The notes under the pieces: model-generated | Database searches by the model: none | Told to the model about the DNA's origin: nothing | The model's input: only the letters and a program-made list of their open reading frames with translations | Position numbers and translations under genes: made by a program | Origin: Oceanicaulis sp052055585 | GTDB taxonomy: Bacteria > Pseudomonadota > Alphaproteobacteria > Caulobacterales > Maricaulaceae | DNA length: 64,000 nucleotides | Assembly: GCF_052055585.1 (NCBI RefSeq) | Contig: NZ_CP170485.1 | Coordinates: 1,736,001 to 1,800,000 of the forward strand | Reading direction: 5' to 3' | Part shown: positions 26,305-36,957 of the stretch, piece by piece | Layout: every line of letters starts with the position of its first letter | Numbering within the stretch: the first letter of the stretch is position 1

Positions 26305-27786
26305 ATGACCGCAGAATCCTACGATCACGCACCCGCACCGCTCGAAACGTCCAGCGCCCCGCCCCACAATATCGAGGCGGAGCAAGCGCTTCTGGGCGCC
26401 TTGCTGTTTGACAACGAAGTGTATCACCGCGTCGGCGACTGGCTGAAGGCCGACCACTTCTATGACCCGCTGCATGGCCGCATTTATGAAGCGGCGAGCC
26501 AGCTGATCATTTCAGGCGCGCTGGCCGACGCCGTGGTTCTGAAAACCCGGTTCGAACGCGATCCGGGCATGAAGGAAGTGGGCGGCGCTGTCTATCTCGC
26601 CGACCTGATGCGTGAAGCGCCCGAACCGGCCTCTGCGGGCGAATATGGCCGCCTGATCTATGATCTGGCCATGCGGCGCGAGCTGATCCGCTTTGGCGAT
26701 GAAGTCTCTTACGCGGCGAACGCGCCTGAACCCGATGACAGCGCCGAGGACATCCTGCAGAACGCCGAGCGGCGCCTGTTCGCACTGGCCGAACAGGGCG
26801 GCACCTCCAAGGCGCTCGAACCGTTTCACCTTGCCGTCCACAAATCGCTGGAAGTCGCCTCGGCGGCCTACAAGCGCGGCGGCGGCCTGTCGGGCATCTC
26901 CTCGGGCCTGAAGTCCATCGACGCCAAGATGGGCGGCCTGCACCCGTCCGACCTGATCATCCTCGCCGGTCGTCCCTCCATGGGTAAGACCGCGCTCGCG
27001 ACCAATATCGCCTTCTCCGTGGCGCGCGCCTATCAGGCCGAGGAACAACCGGACGGCACCCGCAAGACCACGAGCGGCGGCATCGTCGCCTTCTTCTCGC
27101 TCGAGATGTCGTCCGACCAGCTCGCCACCCGTCTTGTGGCCGACTATACCGGGATTTCGGGCTATCTGATCCGTCAGGGCAAGATCGACGCCGCCCAGTT
27201 TGAAGACATTCGCGATGGCGTTCACGAGATCGCCGGCATCCCGCTCTATATCGACGACACCGGCGGTCTGCCCATCGGCTCGCTGATGGCGCGTTGCCGC
27301 CGCCTCAAGCGCACCGTCGGCCTTGATCTGGTGGTGGTGGACTATCTCCAGCTTGTCACCGGCTCAAAAAGCTCGGGCGAGAACCGGGTGCAGGAAATCT
27401 CCGAAGTCACCCAGGCCCTCAAAGCCCTCGCCAAGGAGCTGGCGGTGCCCGTGATCGCGCTGTCTCAGCTGTCGCGCCAGGTGGAGAACCGCGAAGACAA
27501 GAAGCCCCAGCTGTCAGACCTTCGGGAATCGGGCTCGATCGAGCAGGACGCCGACGTGGTCTTGTTTGTGTATCGCGAGAGCTATTATCTCGAACGTCTC
27601 GAACCCAAGGAAGGCACCGAGCAGCACCTCGCCTGGGAAGACGAGATGCGCGAAATCCGCAATCAGGCCGATGTGATCATCGGCAAGCAGCGTCACGGTC
27701 CCATCGGTTCGGTGAAAGTGGCGTTCGATCCTGACCGTACGAAGTTCTCCGATCTCGACATTTCCGGCCGTCAGGATTTTGACTAG
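26305..27786 (+). CDS. dnaB: Replicative DNA helicase DnaB
   Basis: Hexameric 5'-3' helicase that unwinds DNA at the replication fork (493 residues). The N-terminal DnaG-interacting domain (NIEAEQALLGALLFDNE, about 16-110) is followed by a linker and the RecA-like core. Walker A GRPSMGKTALATN is at about 219-231, Walker B LDLVVVDYLQLVTG follows, and then LSQLSRQVENREDKKPQLSDLRESGSIEQDAD in two conserved parts. No intein interrupts the core. Downstream alr follows after 62 bp. Confidence 0.98.
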   Translation: MTAESYDHAPAPLETSSAPPHNIEAEQALLGALLFDNEVYHRVGDWLKADHFYDPLHGRIYEAASQLIISGALADAVVLKTRFERDPGMKEVGGAVYLADLMREAPEPASAGEYGRLIYDLAMRRELIRFGDEVSYAANAPEPDDSAEDILQNAERRLFALAEQGGTSKALEPFHLAVHKSLEVASAAYKRGGGLSGISSGLKSIDAKMGGLHPSDLIILAGRPSMGKTALATNIAFSVARAYQAEEQPDGTRKTTSGGIVAFFSLEMSSDQLATRLVADYTGISGYLIRQGKIDAAQFEDIRDGVHEIAGIPLYIDDTGGLPIGSLMARCRRLKRTVGLDLVVVDYLQLVTGSKSSGENRVQEISEVTQALKALAKELAVPVIALSQLSRQVENREDKKPQLSDLRESGSIEQDADVVLFVYRESYYLERLEPKEGTEQHLAWEDEMREIRNQADVIIGKQRHGPIGSVKVAFDPDRTKFSDLDISGRQDFD

Positions 27787-27848
27787 GGCGATCAAGCTGC
27801 GCCTGAGCGCTTGCAGCACACCGCGAGGACGGCCACATAGAAGCGCAT

Positions 27849-28940
27849 ATGTCTGTTCTTGCGACCCCTTCTGTTGAAAACACACGCTCCCGTCTGGTCG
27901 TCGACCTGGACGCGATCGCGCGTAACTTCCAGACGCTGCAGAAACTCACGCCCACCGCTGAAACCGGCGCCGTGGTCAAAGCCAACGCCTATGGCCTGGG
28001 CGCAGGTCCGGTCGCGCGTCGCCTGATGAAGGAAGGCGCCCGCACCTTCTTTGTCGCCACCGTCGAGGAAGGCGTCGAAGTGCGTGAGGCGCTGGCCGAC
28101 CCCACGCCGGACATCTGGGTGTTCTCGGGCTATCGCGCCAAGGACCGGCCGCTTTACGTCAAGCACCGTCTGGGCGCGGTCCTGAACCAGCCCGGCGAAA
28201 CCGCCCAGTTCCGCGCCGCGCCTGCCGGGCCGTGCGCCGTGCATATCGACACGGGAATGTCGCGTCTGGGCTATGGCGCAGGCGATATCAGCGGGCTTCT
28301 GAACGCCCTGCAGAATCTTGATGTGTCTTTGGTGATGAGCCATCTGGCGTGTTCTGAGGAAAGCGCCTCGACGAACAATCTGCGCCAGCTTGAACGCTTC
28401 ACAGCACTCACTAACGCCCTGCCCGAAACTCGTTTGAGTCTGGCCAATACCGGCGGCGTGCTTCTGGGCGAGCGCTATCAGTTTGATGTCACGCGCCCGG
28501 GCATCGGCCTTTACGGCGCAACGGCAGACCTCAGCGCAGACAATCCGTTCGAACCGGTAGTGACACTGGAAGCGCCGATCCTGCAACTGCGCGAAATCGA
28601 TGCGGGCGACACAGTCGGCTATGGCGCGACCTATGTGGCCCATTCGCCACGCCTCGTCGCGACTGTGGGCGCTGGCTATGCCGATGGCTTGCCCCGGGCG
28701 TTGTCAGGGGCAGGATGCGCCCGGATTGCGGGTCTGCGCGCGCCGGTTCTGGGACGGGTCAGCATGGATCTGACAACCCTCGACGTCACCGGCCTGGAAC
28801 ACGAAATCTCCCAGGGCGCCGTTCCCGAATTCCTCGGGCCTGACCTCTATCAGGCGGCTGCGCTGGACAACACATTGCCGTATGAAACCCTCACCGGGCT
28901 CGGCGCCCGGGCCGAGCGGATCTACAAGGGAACGCCATGA
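27849..28940 (+). CDS. alr: Alanine racemase
   Basis: PLP enzyme converting L-alanine to D-alanine for peptidoglycan (363 residues). The PLP-lysine motif VVKANAYGLGAGPVARRL is at about 39-56 and the fold-type III barrel follows. IDTGMSRLGYG and the C-terminal beta-domain VGYGATYVAHSP...VGAGYADGLPR with the catalytic Tyr are visible. The stop overlaps the mlaE start by 4 nt, so this cell-wall gene is coupled to lipid-transport genes. Confidence 0.95.
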   Translation: MSVLATPSVENTRSRLVVDLDAIARNFQTLQKLTPTAETGAVVKANAYGLGAGPVARRLMKEGARTFFVATVEEGVEVREALADPTPDIWVFSGYRAKDRPLYVKHRLGAVLNQPGETAQFRAAPAGPCAVHIDTGMSRLGYGAGDISGLLNALQNLDVSLVMSHLACSEESASTNNLRQLERFTALTNALPETRLSLANTGGVLLGERYQFDVTRPGIGLYGATADLSADNPFEPVVTLEAPILQLREIDAGDTVGYGATYVAHSPRLVATVGAGYADGLPRALSGAGCARIAGLRAPVLGRVSMDLTTLDVTGLEHEISQGAVPEFLGPDLYQAAALDNTLPYETLTGLGARAERIYKGTP

Positions 28941-29704
28941 ACCCGTTACGCGCCATCGGAGCCGGCCTGCTCGCCCTTCTGCGCTCGGCAGGGGCTGTCG
29001 CCCTGTTCGCCGGTCAGGCGCTGGCCGCGATGGTGCGCCCGCCGTATTTTGGCGGCCAGCTGGTGCAGCAGATATTCAAGATCGGCTTTCTGTCCCTGCC
29101 GGTGGTCGGCCTGACGGCGCTGTTCACCGGCGCGGCGCTGGCGCTGAACATCTATTCGGGCGGCTCTCGCCTGAACGCGGAAAGTTTTGTGCCCAACATC
29201 GTCGCCATGGGCATTGTGCGCGAGCTGGGTCCCGTGATCGCCGCTGTTGTGATGGCGGGTCGGGTGTCGTCCGGCATCGCGGCGGAGATCGGGGCCATGC
29301 GCGCCACCGAACAGATTGACGCCCTGCACACCCTGTCCACCGATCCGATGCGCTATCTGATCGCTCCGCGCGTTCTGGCCGGCGTTCTGGTGCTGCCGAT
29401 CCTTGTCGCCACCGCGGACCTGATCGGCATCTATGGCGGCTTTCTGGTCAGCGTGCACACGCTCGATTTCAACCCGACCATCTATGTGCGCAACACCTGG
29501 GACTTCCTGTCTGACTGGGACATCATTTCCGGTCTGATCAAGGCGGCGGTGTTCGGCTTCCTGCTCACCCTGATGGGCTGTTATCACGGCTATCACGCTC
29601 AGGGCGGCGCTGCGGGCGTCGGCCGGGCCGCCACGAACGCCGTTGTCGCCGCCGCTGTTCTGATCTTCGCGGCCAACGTCCTGCTCACCTCCCTGTTTGT
29701 GTGA
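28937..29704 (+). CDS. mlaE: MlaE-type phospholipid ABC transporter permease
   Basis: Inner-membrane permease of the Mla/MCE phospholipid transport system (255 residues, MlaE family). Hydrophobic helices lie at about 45-75, 90-115, 145-175, 195-220 and 230-255. The family segments IVRELGPVIAAVVMAGRVSSGIAAEIGAM and EQIDALHTLSTDP are clear. It overlaps alr (ATGA) and mlaF (GTGA). The MCE substrate-binding partner MlaD is not found downstream. Confidence 0.93.
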   Translation: MNPLRAIGAGLLALLRSAGAVALFAGQALAAMVRPPYFGGQLVQQIFKIGFLSLPVVGLTALFTGAALALNIYSGGSRLNAESFVPNIVAMGIVRELGPVIAAVVMAGRVSSGIAAEIGAMRATEQIDALHTLSTDPMRYLIAPRVLAGVLVLPILVATADLIGIYGGFLVSVHTLDFNPTIYVRNTWDFLSDWDIISGLIKAAVFGFLLTLMGCYHGYHAQGGAAGVGRAATNAVVAAAVLIFAANVLLTSLFV

Positions 29705-30459
29705 TCGCCATGACCGAGCGCGTCAAAATCGCCTGGAAGAATGTCACCGTCGGCTTTGAGGGCCGCAAACCCGTGCTCAGAAACCTCAACCTCGAAGCCT
29801 ATGAGGGCCGGTCGCTTGTGGTGATCGGCGGGTCGGGCACCGGCAAGTCGGTGACGCTGAAGACCGCGCTCGGCCTGATCAAACCGCAAGAAGGCTGTGT
29901 GGAGATTGATGGCGAGCCCGTCCGCCCCGGCCATGAGAACGATCCCGGCGTCAGCCAGATCGGCATGCTGTTTCAATCGGGCGCCCTGTTTGACTCCCTG
30001 CCTGTCTGGAAGAATGTCGCCTTCCGTCTCTTGCATGCCGAGCATGTCAGCGAGGATGAAGCCCATGCTCGCGCTCTTGAAGCGCTCGAGCAGGTTGATC
30101 TCGACCCGCATGTGGCCGACCAGCGCCCGGGCTCGCTCTCGGGCGGCATGCTCAAGCGCGCAGCCCTCGCCCGCGCCATCGTCGCCCGCCCCAAAATCCT
30201 GTTCTTTGACGAACCCACCACCGGCCTTGATCCAGTGACGGCGGACGTCATCAACAAGCTGATCGTGCGTCAGGTGAAGAATCTGGGCGCAACCGCCGTC
30301 TCCATCACACACGACATGGTGTCCATGCGCACGATTGCGGACGATGTGGCCATGATCAAGGACGGCCAGACCCTGTGGCGCGGCAGCCTTGACGGCGTCG
30401 AGACCTGCGCCAATTCAGAGGTCTGCCGCTTCGTTCGGGGCGAAAGCTCGGAAGACTAG
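29701..30459 (+). CDS. mlaF: MlaF-type phospholipid ABC transporter ATP-binding protein
   Basis: ATPase partner of MlaE (252 residues). Walker A GGSGTGKSV is at about 42-50, the Q-loop follows, the ABC signature is LSGGMLKR, and Walker B is ILFFDEPTTGLDP with an H-loop SITHDM. I kept the GTG at 29701 because it overlaps the mlaE stop as in other pairs here; ATG 29710 (MTERVKIAW) is an equally plausible start. The gene ends in a 4-bp tail-to-tail overlap with the convergent DUF4328 gene. Confidence 0.93.
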   Translation: MIAMTERVKIAWKNVTVGFEGRKPVLRNLNLEAYEGRSLVVIGGSGTGKSVTLKTALGLIKPQEGCVEIDGEPVRPGHENDPGVSQIGMLFQSGALFDSLPVWKNVAFRLLHAEHVSEDEAHARALEALEQVDLDPHVADQRPGSLSGGMLKRAALARAIVARPKILFFDEPTTGLDPVTADVINKLIVRQVKNLGATAVSITHDMVSMRTIADDVAMIKDGQTLWRGSLDGVETCANSEVCRFVRGESSED

Positions 30460-31199
30460 GCGGTTTCCGGCGTCTCAGTCGTCAAGGCCTGCGGCTCGCC
30501 TTCCCCGGCGACCGGATCGGCTTGCCCTGCAACGATGATCTTTTGCGCCTGATAGATGCGGTCTGTGATCCACCACAAGGCGATGCAGCACACTATGACG
30601 ATCAGGATAACCGGCACGCTCCAGATGTAATACTGGGCCATGTCCGCCAGCTCATTGCTGGGAAACCGGCTGACAGGCGAGCCGGGGTGCAAACGATCCG
30701 TGATTTTGCTGATCCCATTCCCAAGGAGCCAGGTCACCCACCAGAGCGCGACTACCCAAGGTACGCTATCGGGCAAATCCGCTTTGCGGCGCACCGAGCG
30801 CCAGACCTGCATTACCCCCTCGACGGGCTTCCACAGATTGGCGAATGGCACTGCATACCACCACCACATGCCCGTGGCGCTGACAGTGGCGTGTTCAGGC
30901 TCGAGCGCTTGCGCCGTCAGCATGCTGCGATGGTAGAAAAAGCCGTATCCGACGACTGAGACGAGATAGGAGATAAGCGTTACGGCTGAGGTGACGAGCA
31001 ACACCTGATCCAATCGGCTCGCGTAAGCCATAGGATCAACCATGCTGAACTCATCCGCCGCCGCTTCCAGGAAGAAAGCGTGCATGCCGGTGAAAACCAC
31101 AAGGTTTGCGCCCGATCCGAACAGATAACACAGCCACGCCACACGCAGGACCAGCCACGCCTTGGACGGAAGAATGAGGTCGGTCGTCTGGTCAGCCAT
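30456..31199 (-). CDS. DUF4328 family membrane protein
   Basis: Membrane protein of 247 residues with the DUF4328 pattern. Helices lie at about 15-45, 65-90 and 165-185, with a further one at about 195-215. The Trp-rich motif SATGMWWWYAVPFANLWKP, followed by VMQVWRSV, is a hallmark of this family. A soluble Pro/Thr/Glu-rich tail ends the protein. The function is unknown. It is divergent from radA across 139 bp and convergent with mlaF. Confidence 0.8.
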   Translation of the reverse strand: MADQTTDLILPSKAWLVLRVAWLCYLFGSGANLVVFTGMHAFFLEAAADEFSMVDPMAYASRLDQVLLVTSAVTLISYLVSVVGYGFFYHRSMLTAQALEPEHATVSATGMWWWYAVPFANLWKPVEGVMQVWRSVRRKADLPDSVPWVVALWWVTWLLGNGISKITDRLHPGSPVSRFPSNELADMAQYYIWSVPVILIVIVCCIALWWITDRIYQAQKIIVAGQADPVAGEGEPQALTTETPETA

Positions 31200-31338
31200 A
31201 GATTCGCCTGCAAGGTGTTCTGCGTGTTCACTTTCCCGCTTTGGGCGGCGTTGTCCAGCGCAGTCACGACTTCATTCCCGCGCCCCGAATCGTCCGCTTT
31301 GCGCTATAGTTCGCCCTCGCCTGTTTCAGGGAGCCCGC

Positions 31339-32709
<1,371 letters not shown>

Positions 32710-32730
32710 GCGCATGCACGAGGGACGACG

Positions 32731-33318
32731 ATGAACGCAGCGCTAGCCGGTTTTGACATCCTCGCCCTACTCATCCTGTTTGCGTCCGGGGTCATGGCGC
32801 TGACGCGCGGTTTCGTGCGCGAGGCGCTGACTGTGACCGCGCTGGTGGCCGCCGCGCTTGCCGCGCTCTGGACCCGCCCGGTGTTCGCGCCGCTGATGCA
32901 GTCGGTGTTCGGGTCTGCGCTCTTCGCCAACCTCATCGCAATGGGTGTGGTGTTCCTGTTGGTCTATCTGGCCGTCAGCTTCGTCACCGGCCCGCTGACG
33001 CACAATGTCAAACAGGGCGAGGACGTGCCGGTTCTGGATCGCGCCCTCGGCTTTGTCTTCGGTCTGGCGCGCGGTCTCGTGCTGCTGGGCCTTCTGGTTC
33101 TGGTGTTCAAGAACACCCTGCCCGGCGCCACGCCGAACTGGCTGACGGGCTCGCGCGTTTACCCGCTGGCCGAGGCCAGCGCGAACCTTCTTCAATCGCT
33201 GGCCCCCGAGACCAGCTGGGTCAAAGGCAAGGCGCCTGCAGACCAACCGCAAGAGAGCGTTGACGAAGACCCCATCGGTCGGCTTATCGAACGCACAAAC
33301 GAGGACGAGGACGGATGA
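32731..33318 (+). CDS. cvpA: CvpA family membrane protein
   Basis: Membrane protein of 195 residues matching colicin V production protein CvpA. Four hydrophobic helices lie within about 1-130, starting MNAALAGFDILALLILFASG, with the LTRGFVREALTV motif after the first helix. An acidic soluble tail (DEDPIGRLIERTNEDEDG) follows. CvpA is associated with envelope homeostasis and classically precedes purF; here they overlap by 4 nt (ATGA). Confidence 0.92.
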   Translation: MNAALAGFDILALLILFASGVMALTRGFVREALTVTALVAAALAALWTRPVFAPLMQSVFGSALFANLIAMGVVFLLVYLAVSFVTGPLTHNVKQGEDVPVLDRALGFVFGLARGLVLLGLLVLVFKNTLPGATPNWLTGSRVYPLAEASANLLQSLAPETSWVKGKAPADQPQESVDEDPIGRLIERTNEDEDG

Positions 33319-34787
33319 GCTTCCCCAGCCTGACCTATGATCCCGCCACCGACCGCCCGCAGGAAGAATGCGGCGTGTTCGGCGTGCGTCGCGTGGCCGA
33401 TGCGTCGGTCCTGGCCGCCTTTGGTCTGCATGCCCTGCAGCACCGCGGACAGGAAGCCTGCGGCATCACCAGTTATGACCGCAACAAGGGCCGGTTCACC
33501 ACCGAACGCCATCTGGGCCTGGTGGGCGAACACTTCACCGAACCCAAGCGGCTTGAGCGCCTGACAGGAGACATGGCGATCGGCCATGTGCGCTATTCCA
33601 CCTCCGGCGGGTCGAGCATGCGCAATGTGCAGCCGCTCTACGCTGACGTGCGCGGCGGCGGCATCGCACTGGCGCACAATGGCAATCTGACCAATGCCCG
33701 CATGCTGCGCGAGGAGCTGGTCGCTGGCGGCGCCATCTTCCAGTCCACCTCGGATTCCGAAGTGATCCTGCAGCTCGCTGCGCGCTCCAAGCAGCCTGAT
33801 TCCGTCGAGCGCCTGATCTCCGCCTTCACCCAGATCGAAGGCGCTTTTGCGCTCGTGGCGATGACCAATGATCTTCTGATCGGCGCACGCGACCCGCTGG
33901 GCATTCGCCCGCTGGTAATGGGCGAGCTGGAAGGCGCGACGATCTTCGCGTCTGAAACCTGTGCGCTGGACATGATCGGCGCGCGCTATATCCGCGATAT
34001 CGAGCCTGGCGAAGTCGTCATCGTCTCTGACGAAGGCATGGAGACCCGCCGCTATGCTCCGGCCCGTCCGGCGCGGACATGCGCGTTCGAATACATCTAT
34101 TTCGCCCGTCCTGATTCCGTCATTGACGGCATTTCGGTCTATGAGGCGCGCAAGCGCATGGGCGCCCGTCTGGCTCAGGAATGCCCGGCCGATATCGATG
34201 TCGTGGTGCCGGTGCCCGATTCCGGCATGGCGGCCGCCCTGGGTTTTGCCGAAGAGATCGGCAAACCGTTCGATCTGGGCATTATCCGCGCCCACTTCGC
34301 AGGCCGGACCTTCATCCAGCCGACCCAGGCCAAGCGTGATCTGGGCGTACGGCGCAAGCACTCGGCCAACGCCTCGGTGCTGCGCGGCAAGAAGGTGCTG
34401 CTGGTGGACGATTCCATCGTGCGCGGCACCACGTCGAAAAAGATCGTGCGCATGGTGCGCGAGGCCGGCGCCACGGAAGTGCATTTCCGCTCCGCCTGCC
34501 CGCCGATCACCCATCCGGACTTCTACGGCATCGACATGCCGATGCGCGAAGAGCTGATGGCCGCAAGCCTGAACCCGGAGAAGATGGGCGAGATGCTGGA
34601 ATGCGACTCGCTGGGCTTCCTGTCGGTCGAGGGCCTGTACTGGGCCGTTCACGGCGAAGCCCGCAATCCCGAGCGGCCGCAGCTCGCCGATCACTATTTC
34701 ACCGGGGATTACCCCACTCGCCTTGTGGACCACGATCGCGCTGCGTCCTCCAAGGAAGAGCAACTCTCACTTCTGGTTGACGCATGA
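33315..34787 (+). CDS. purF: Amidophosphoribosyltransferase
   Basis: First committed enzyme of purine synthesis, converting PRPP and glutamine to phosphoribosylamine (490 residues). A propeptide of 18 residues precedes the catalytic Cys19 (EECGVFGV). The glutaminase domain has GHVRYSTSGGS and LAHNGNLTN. The PRPP loop is VLLVDDSIVRGTTSKK. Cys residues in FRSACPPITHP and EMLECDSLGFLS fit the iron-sulfur form of the enzyme. It overlaps both cvpA and the downstream SDR gene (ATGA). Confidence 0.97.
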   Translation: MSFPSLTYDPATDRPQEECGVFGVRRVADASVLAAFGLHALQHRGQEACGITSYDRNKGRFTTERHLGLVGEHFTEPKRLERLTGDMAIGHVRYSTSGGSSMRNVQPLYADVRGGGIALAHNGNLTNARMLREELVAGGAIFQSTSDSEVILQLAARSKQPDSVERLISAFTQIEGAFALVAMTNDLLIGARDPLGIRPLVMGELEGATIFASETCALDMIGARYIRDIEPGEVVIVSDEGMETRRYAPARPARTCAFEYIYFARPDSVIDGISVYEARKRMGARLAQECPADIDVVVPVPDSGMAAALGFAEEIGKPFDLGIIRAHFAGRTFIQPTQAKRDLGVRRKHSANASVLRGKKVLLVDDSIVRGTTSKKIVRMVREAGATEVHFRSACPPITHPDFYGIDMPMREELMAASLNPEKMGEMLECDSLGFLSVEGLYWAVHGEARNPERPQLADHYFTGDYPTRLVDHDRAASSKEEQLSLLVDA

Positions 34788-35503
34788 CCGACAACAAACC
34801 GCTTGCAGGCCGCGTAGCGCTGGTGACCGGCGCTTCGCGCGGACTGGGCTATGCCATCGCGCTGAAACTGGCAGAGGCTGGCGCGGAGGTGATCGCCACC
34901 GCCCGCACTCAGGCCGGGCTGGAAGAGCTGGATGACGCCATCACGGCGATGGGCGGCAAGGCCACCCTCGTCCCGCTCGACCTCAACTCCCAGGACGGCA
35001 TTGAAAAGCTCGCCGAGGCCGTAACAGCCCGATGGAAGAAGCTCGACATCATGGTGGCGAATGCCGGCGTTCTGGGCATGCTGACACCCGCCTCGCAGCT
35101 GACGTCCAAGGTCTGGAACGAAGCCCTCGCAACCAACCTGATCGCGCCTGCGCGCATGATCCGTGCGTTTGAAGCCCTTCTGAAGGCCTCTGACGCGGGA
35201 CGCGCCGTGTTTGTCACCTCCGGCGTCGGCAGCCGCCGCGCCAAGGCCTATTGGGGCGCCTATGGCGCCTCCAAGGCCGCGCTCGACAATCTGGTCCAGT
35301 CCTGGGCCGAGGAACTGGACGGACAGCCCCTGAAGGTCAATCTCTTCAATCCCGGCGCCACCCGCACACGCATGCGCGCCCAGGCCGTGCCGGGCGAGGA
35401 TCCGCAGTCCCTGCCCGCCCCGTCCGACATCGCGCCCAAACTGGTGGAGCTGTGCCTGCCCACCGAAACCCGCAATGGCGTGATCGTGGACGCACAAGGC
35501 TAG
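34784..35503 (+). CDS. SDR family NAD(P)-dependent oxidoreductase
   Basis: Short-chain dehydrogenase of 239 residues. The cofactor motif TGASRGLGYAIA is at about 15-26, NAGVLG at about 88-93, the catalytic Ser in VTSGVGS and YGASKAALDNL (YxxxK) at about 162. It overlaps purF by 4 nt, a conserved purF-SDR neighbourship in alphaproteobacteria as I recall, but the substrate is not known. A bidirectional terminator separates it from convergent der. Confidence 0.9.
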   Translation: MTDNKPLAGRVALVTGASRGLGYAIALKLAEAGAEVIATARTQAGLEELDDAITAMGGKATLVPLDLNSQDGIEKLAEAVTARWKKLDIMVANAGVLGMLTPASQLTSKVWNEALATNLIAPARMIRAFEALLKASDAGRAVFVTSGVGSRRAKAYWGAYGASKAALDNLVQSWAEELDGQPLKVNLFNPGATRTRMRAQAVPGEDPQSLPAPSDIAPKLVELCLPTETRNGVIVDAQG

Positions 35504-35524
35504 CCGGACATACCAACCGACACG

Positions 35525-35553
35525 AAAAAGGCGGCCCGGAGGCCGCCTTTTTT
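35525..35553. terminator. Bidirectional terminator between the SDR gene and der
   Basis: AAAAAGGCGGCC (35525-35536), loop CGGA, GGCCGCCTTTTTT: the A-run and T-run serve both directions. The stem reaches into the der stop codon. Confidence 0.93.
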
Positions 35554-36931
35554 ATTTGTCCTTGGCGTAGGGGTTTTTCTGCCCCTTCACGATCAGGCGG
35601 ATCGGCACGCCGGGCAGATCAAACGCCTCGCGCAGGCCATTGATCAGATAGCGTTTGTAGCTGTCAGGCAGGTGCGCCGCCCGGCTGGCCATCAGAACGA
35701 AGGTCGGCGGACGCGCCTTGGTCTGGCTCAGATAGCGCGGCTTCACGCGGCGACCGTCCACGGCGGGCGGCGGGTGACGCTGAACCATCTCGGCGAGCCA
35801 GTCATTGAGATCGCGCGTCTTCACCTTCACGTCCCAGTTCTTGTGCAGCGCTGACACGGCGGGCATGATCATCTCAAGACCGCGGCCCGAAATCGAGGAG
35901 ATCGGGATCAGCGGGGCGCCCTTGATCTGTGGCAGAAGGCGTTCGAACTCCTCGCGCAGCTCGGCGAGTTTCGCCTGCTTGTCCTCGATCAGGTCCCATT
36001 TGGTGATCAGAACCACAAGGCCCCGGCCCTCGGTGACGACACGGTCAGCAATGGTCAGGTCCTGCTTCTCGAACGGGCGTTCGGCATCCACCAGCAGCAG
36101 CACGATCTCGGCGAACTTGATAGCGCGCAGCGTATCGGCGGCGCTCATCCGTTCGAGCCGGTCATCCACCTTGCCGCGTTTGCGCAAACCGGCGGTATCG
36201 TGCAGGCGCACGCGCTGACCGTCCCACTCCCATTCCACCGCAATGGCGTCCCGGGTCAGGCCCGCTTCAGGGCCGGTGATCAGACGGTCTTCACCGATCA
36301 GGGCGTTGATGAGCGTGGATTTGCCCACATTCGGGCGCCCGGCGACAGCGAGACGCAGAGGCGGATCCTCTTCGTCATCGCCCTCCCCCACGCCATCGGC
36401 TTCCAGCTCGGCGCGGATGCGGTCCTGGGCGGCCTCGATGGCGTCAGACAGGCGGGCGTAAAGATCGCCCATGCCTTCGCCATGAGCCGCAGACACCGGC
36501 ACGGGTTCGCCCATGCCCAGCTTCCACGCTTCCATGGCGCCGTATTCGCCCTTGGCGCCTTCGCACTTGTTGACGGCCAGGATCACCGGCTTGTGCGATT
36601 TGCGCAGCACGTCGGCGAAGCGCTCATCCATGGCCGTGATGCCTTCGCGTCCATCAATCAGGAAGACGCAGACATCGGCTTCATCCAAGGCGGCTTCGGT
36701 CTGGGCGCGCATGCGCGCCTCGATGCCCGCCTTGTCATCTTCATAACCGGCGGTGTCCACAAGACGCAGTTCAAGGTCGCCAATACGGCCACGCGCTTCA
36801 CGCCGGTCGCGCGTAACGCCCGGACGATCGTCCACGATCGCCAGCGGCTTGCCGGCGAGGCGGTTGAACAGCGTGGACTTGCCCACATTGGGCCGTCCCA
36901 CAATGGCGAGGGCAGGCAGGGTCGATTTCAA
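35552..36931 (-). CDS. der: Ribosome-assembly GTPase Der (EngA)
   Basis: Double-GTPase needed for 50S subunit maturation (459 residues). The first G domain has GRPNVGKSTLFNRL (about 11-24) with DTAGYED. The second has GRPNVGKSTLINALIGEDR (about 205-223), DTAGLRKRGK and TKWD. The C-terminal KH-like domain includes KPRYLSQTKARPPTFVLMAS. It lies 26 nt downstream of bamB on the minus strand, a common bamB-der arrangement. Confidence 0.97.
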   Translation of the reverse strand: MKSTLPALAIVGRPNVGKSTLFNRLAGKPLAIVDDRPGVTRDRREARGRIGDLELRLVDTAGYEDDKAGIEARMRAQTEAALDEADVCVFLIDGREGITAMDERFADVLRKSHKPVILAVNKCEGAKGEYGAMEAWKLGMGEPVPVSAAHGEGMGDLYARLSDAIEAAQDRIRAELEADGVGEGDDEEDPPLRLAVAGRPNVGKSTLINALIGEDRLITGPEAGLTRDAIAVEWEWDGQRVRLHDTAGLRKRGKVDDRLERMSAADTLRAIKFAEIVLLLVDAERPFEKQDLTIADRVVTEGRGLVVLITKWDLIEDKQAKLAELREEFERLLPQIKGAPLIPISSISGRGLEMIMPAVSALHKNWDVKVKTRDLNDWLAEMVQRHPPPAVDGRRVKPRYLSQTKARPPTFVLMASRAAHLPDSYKRYLINGLREAFDLPGVPIRLIVKGQKNPYAKDK

Positions 36932-36957
36932 TTACCGGGCTCCAGAGCCCCCTGAAA

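Noticed and set aside
33192..34763. 523-codon minus-strand open frame over purF
   Set aside because: Antisense to purF with its catalytic Cys and PRPP loop intact; a shadow frame.
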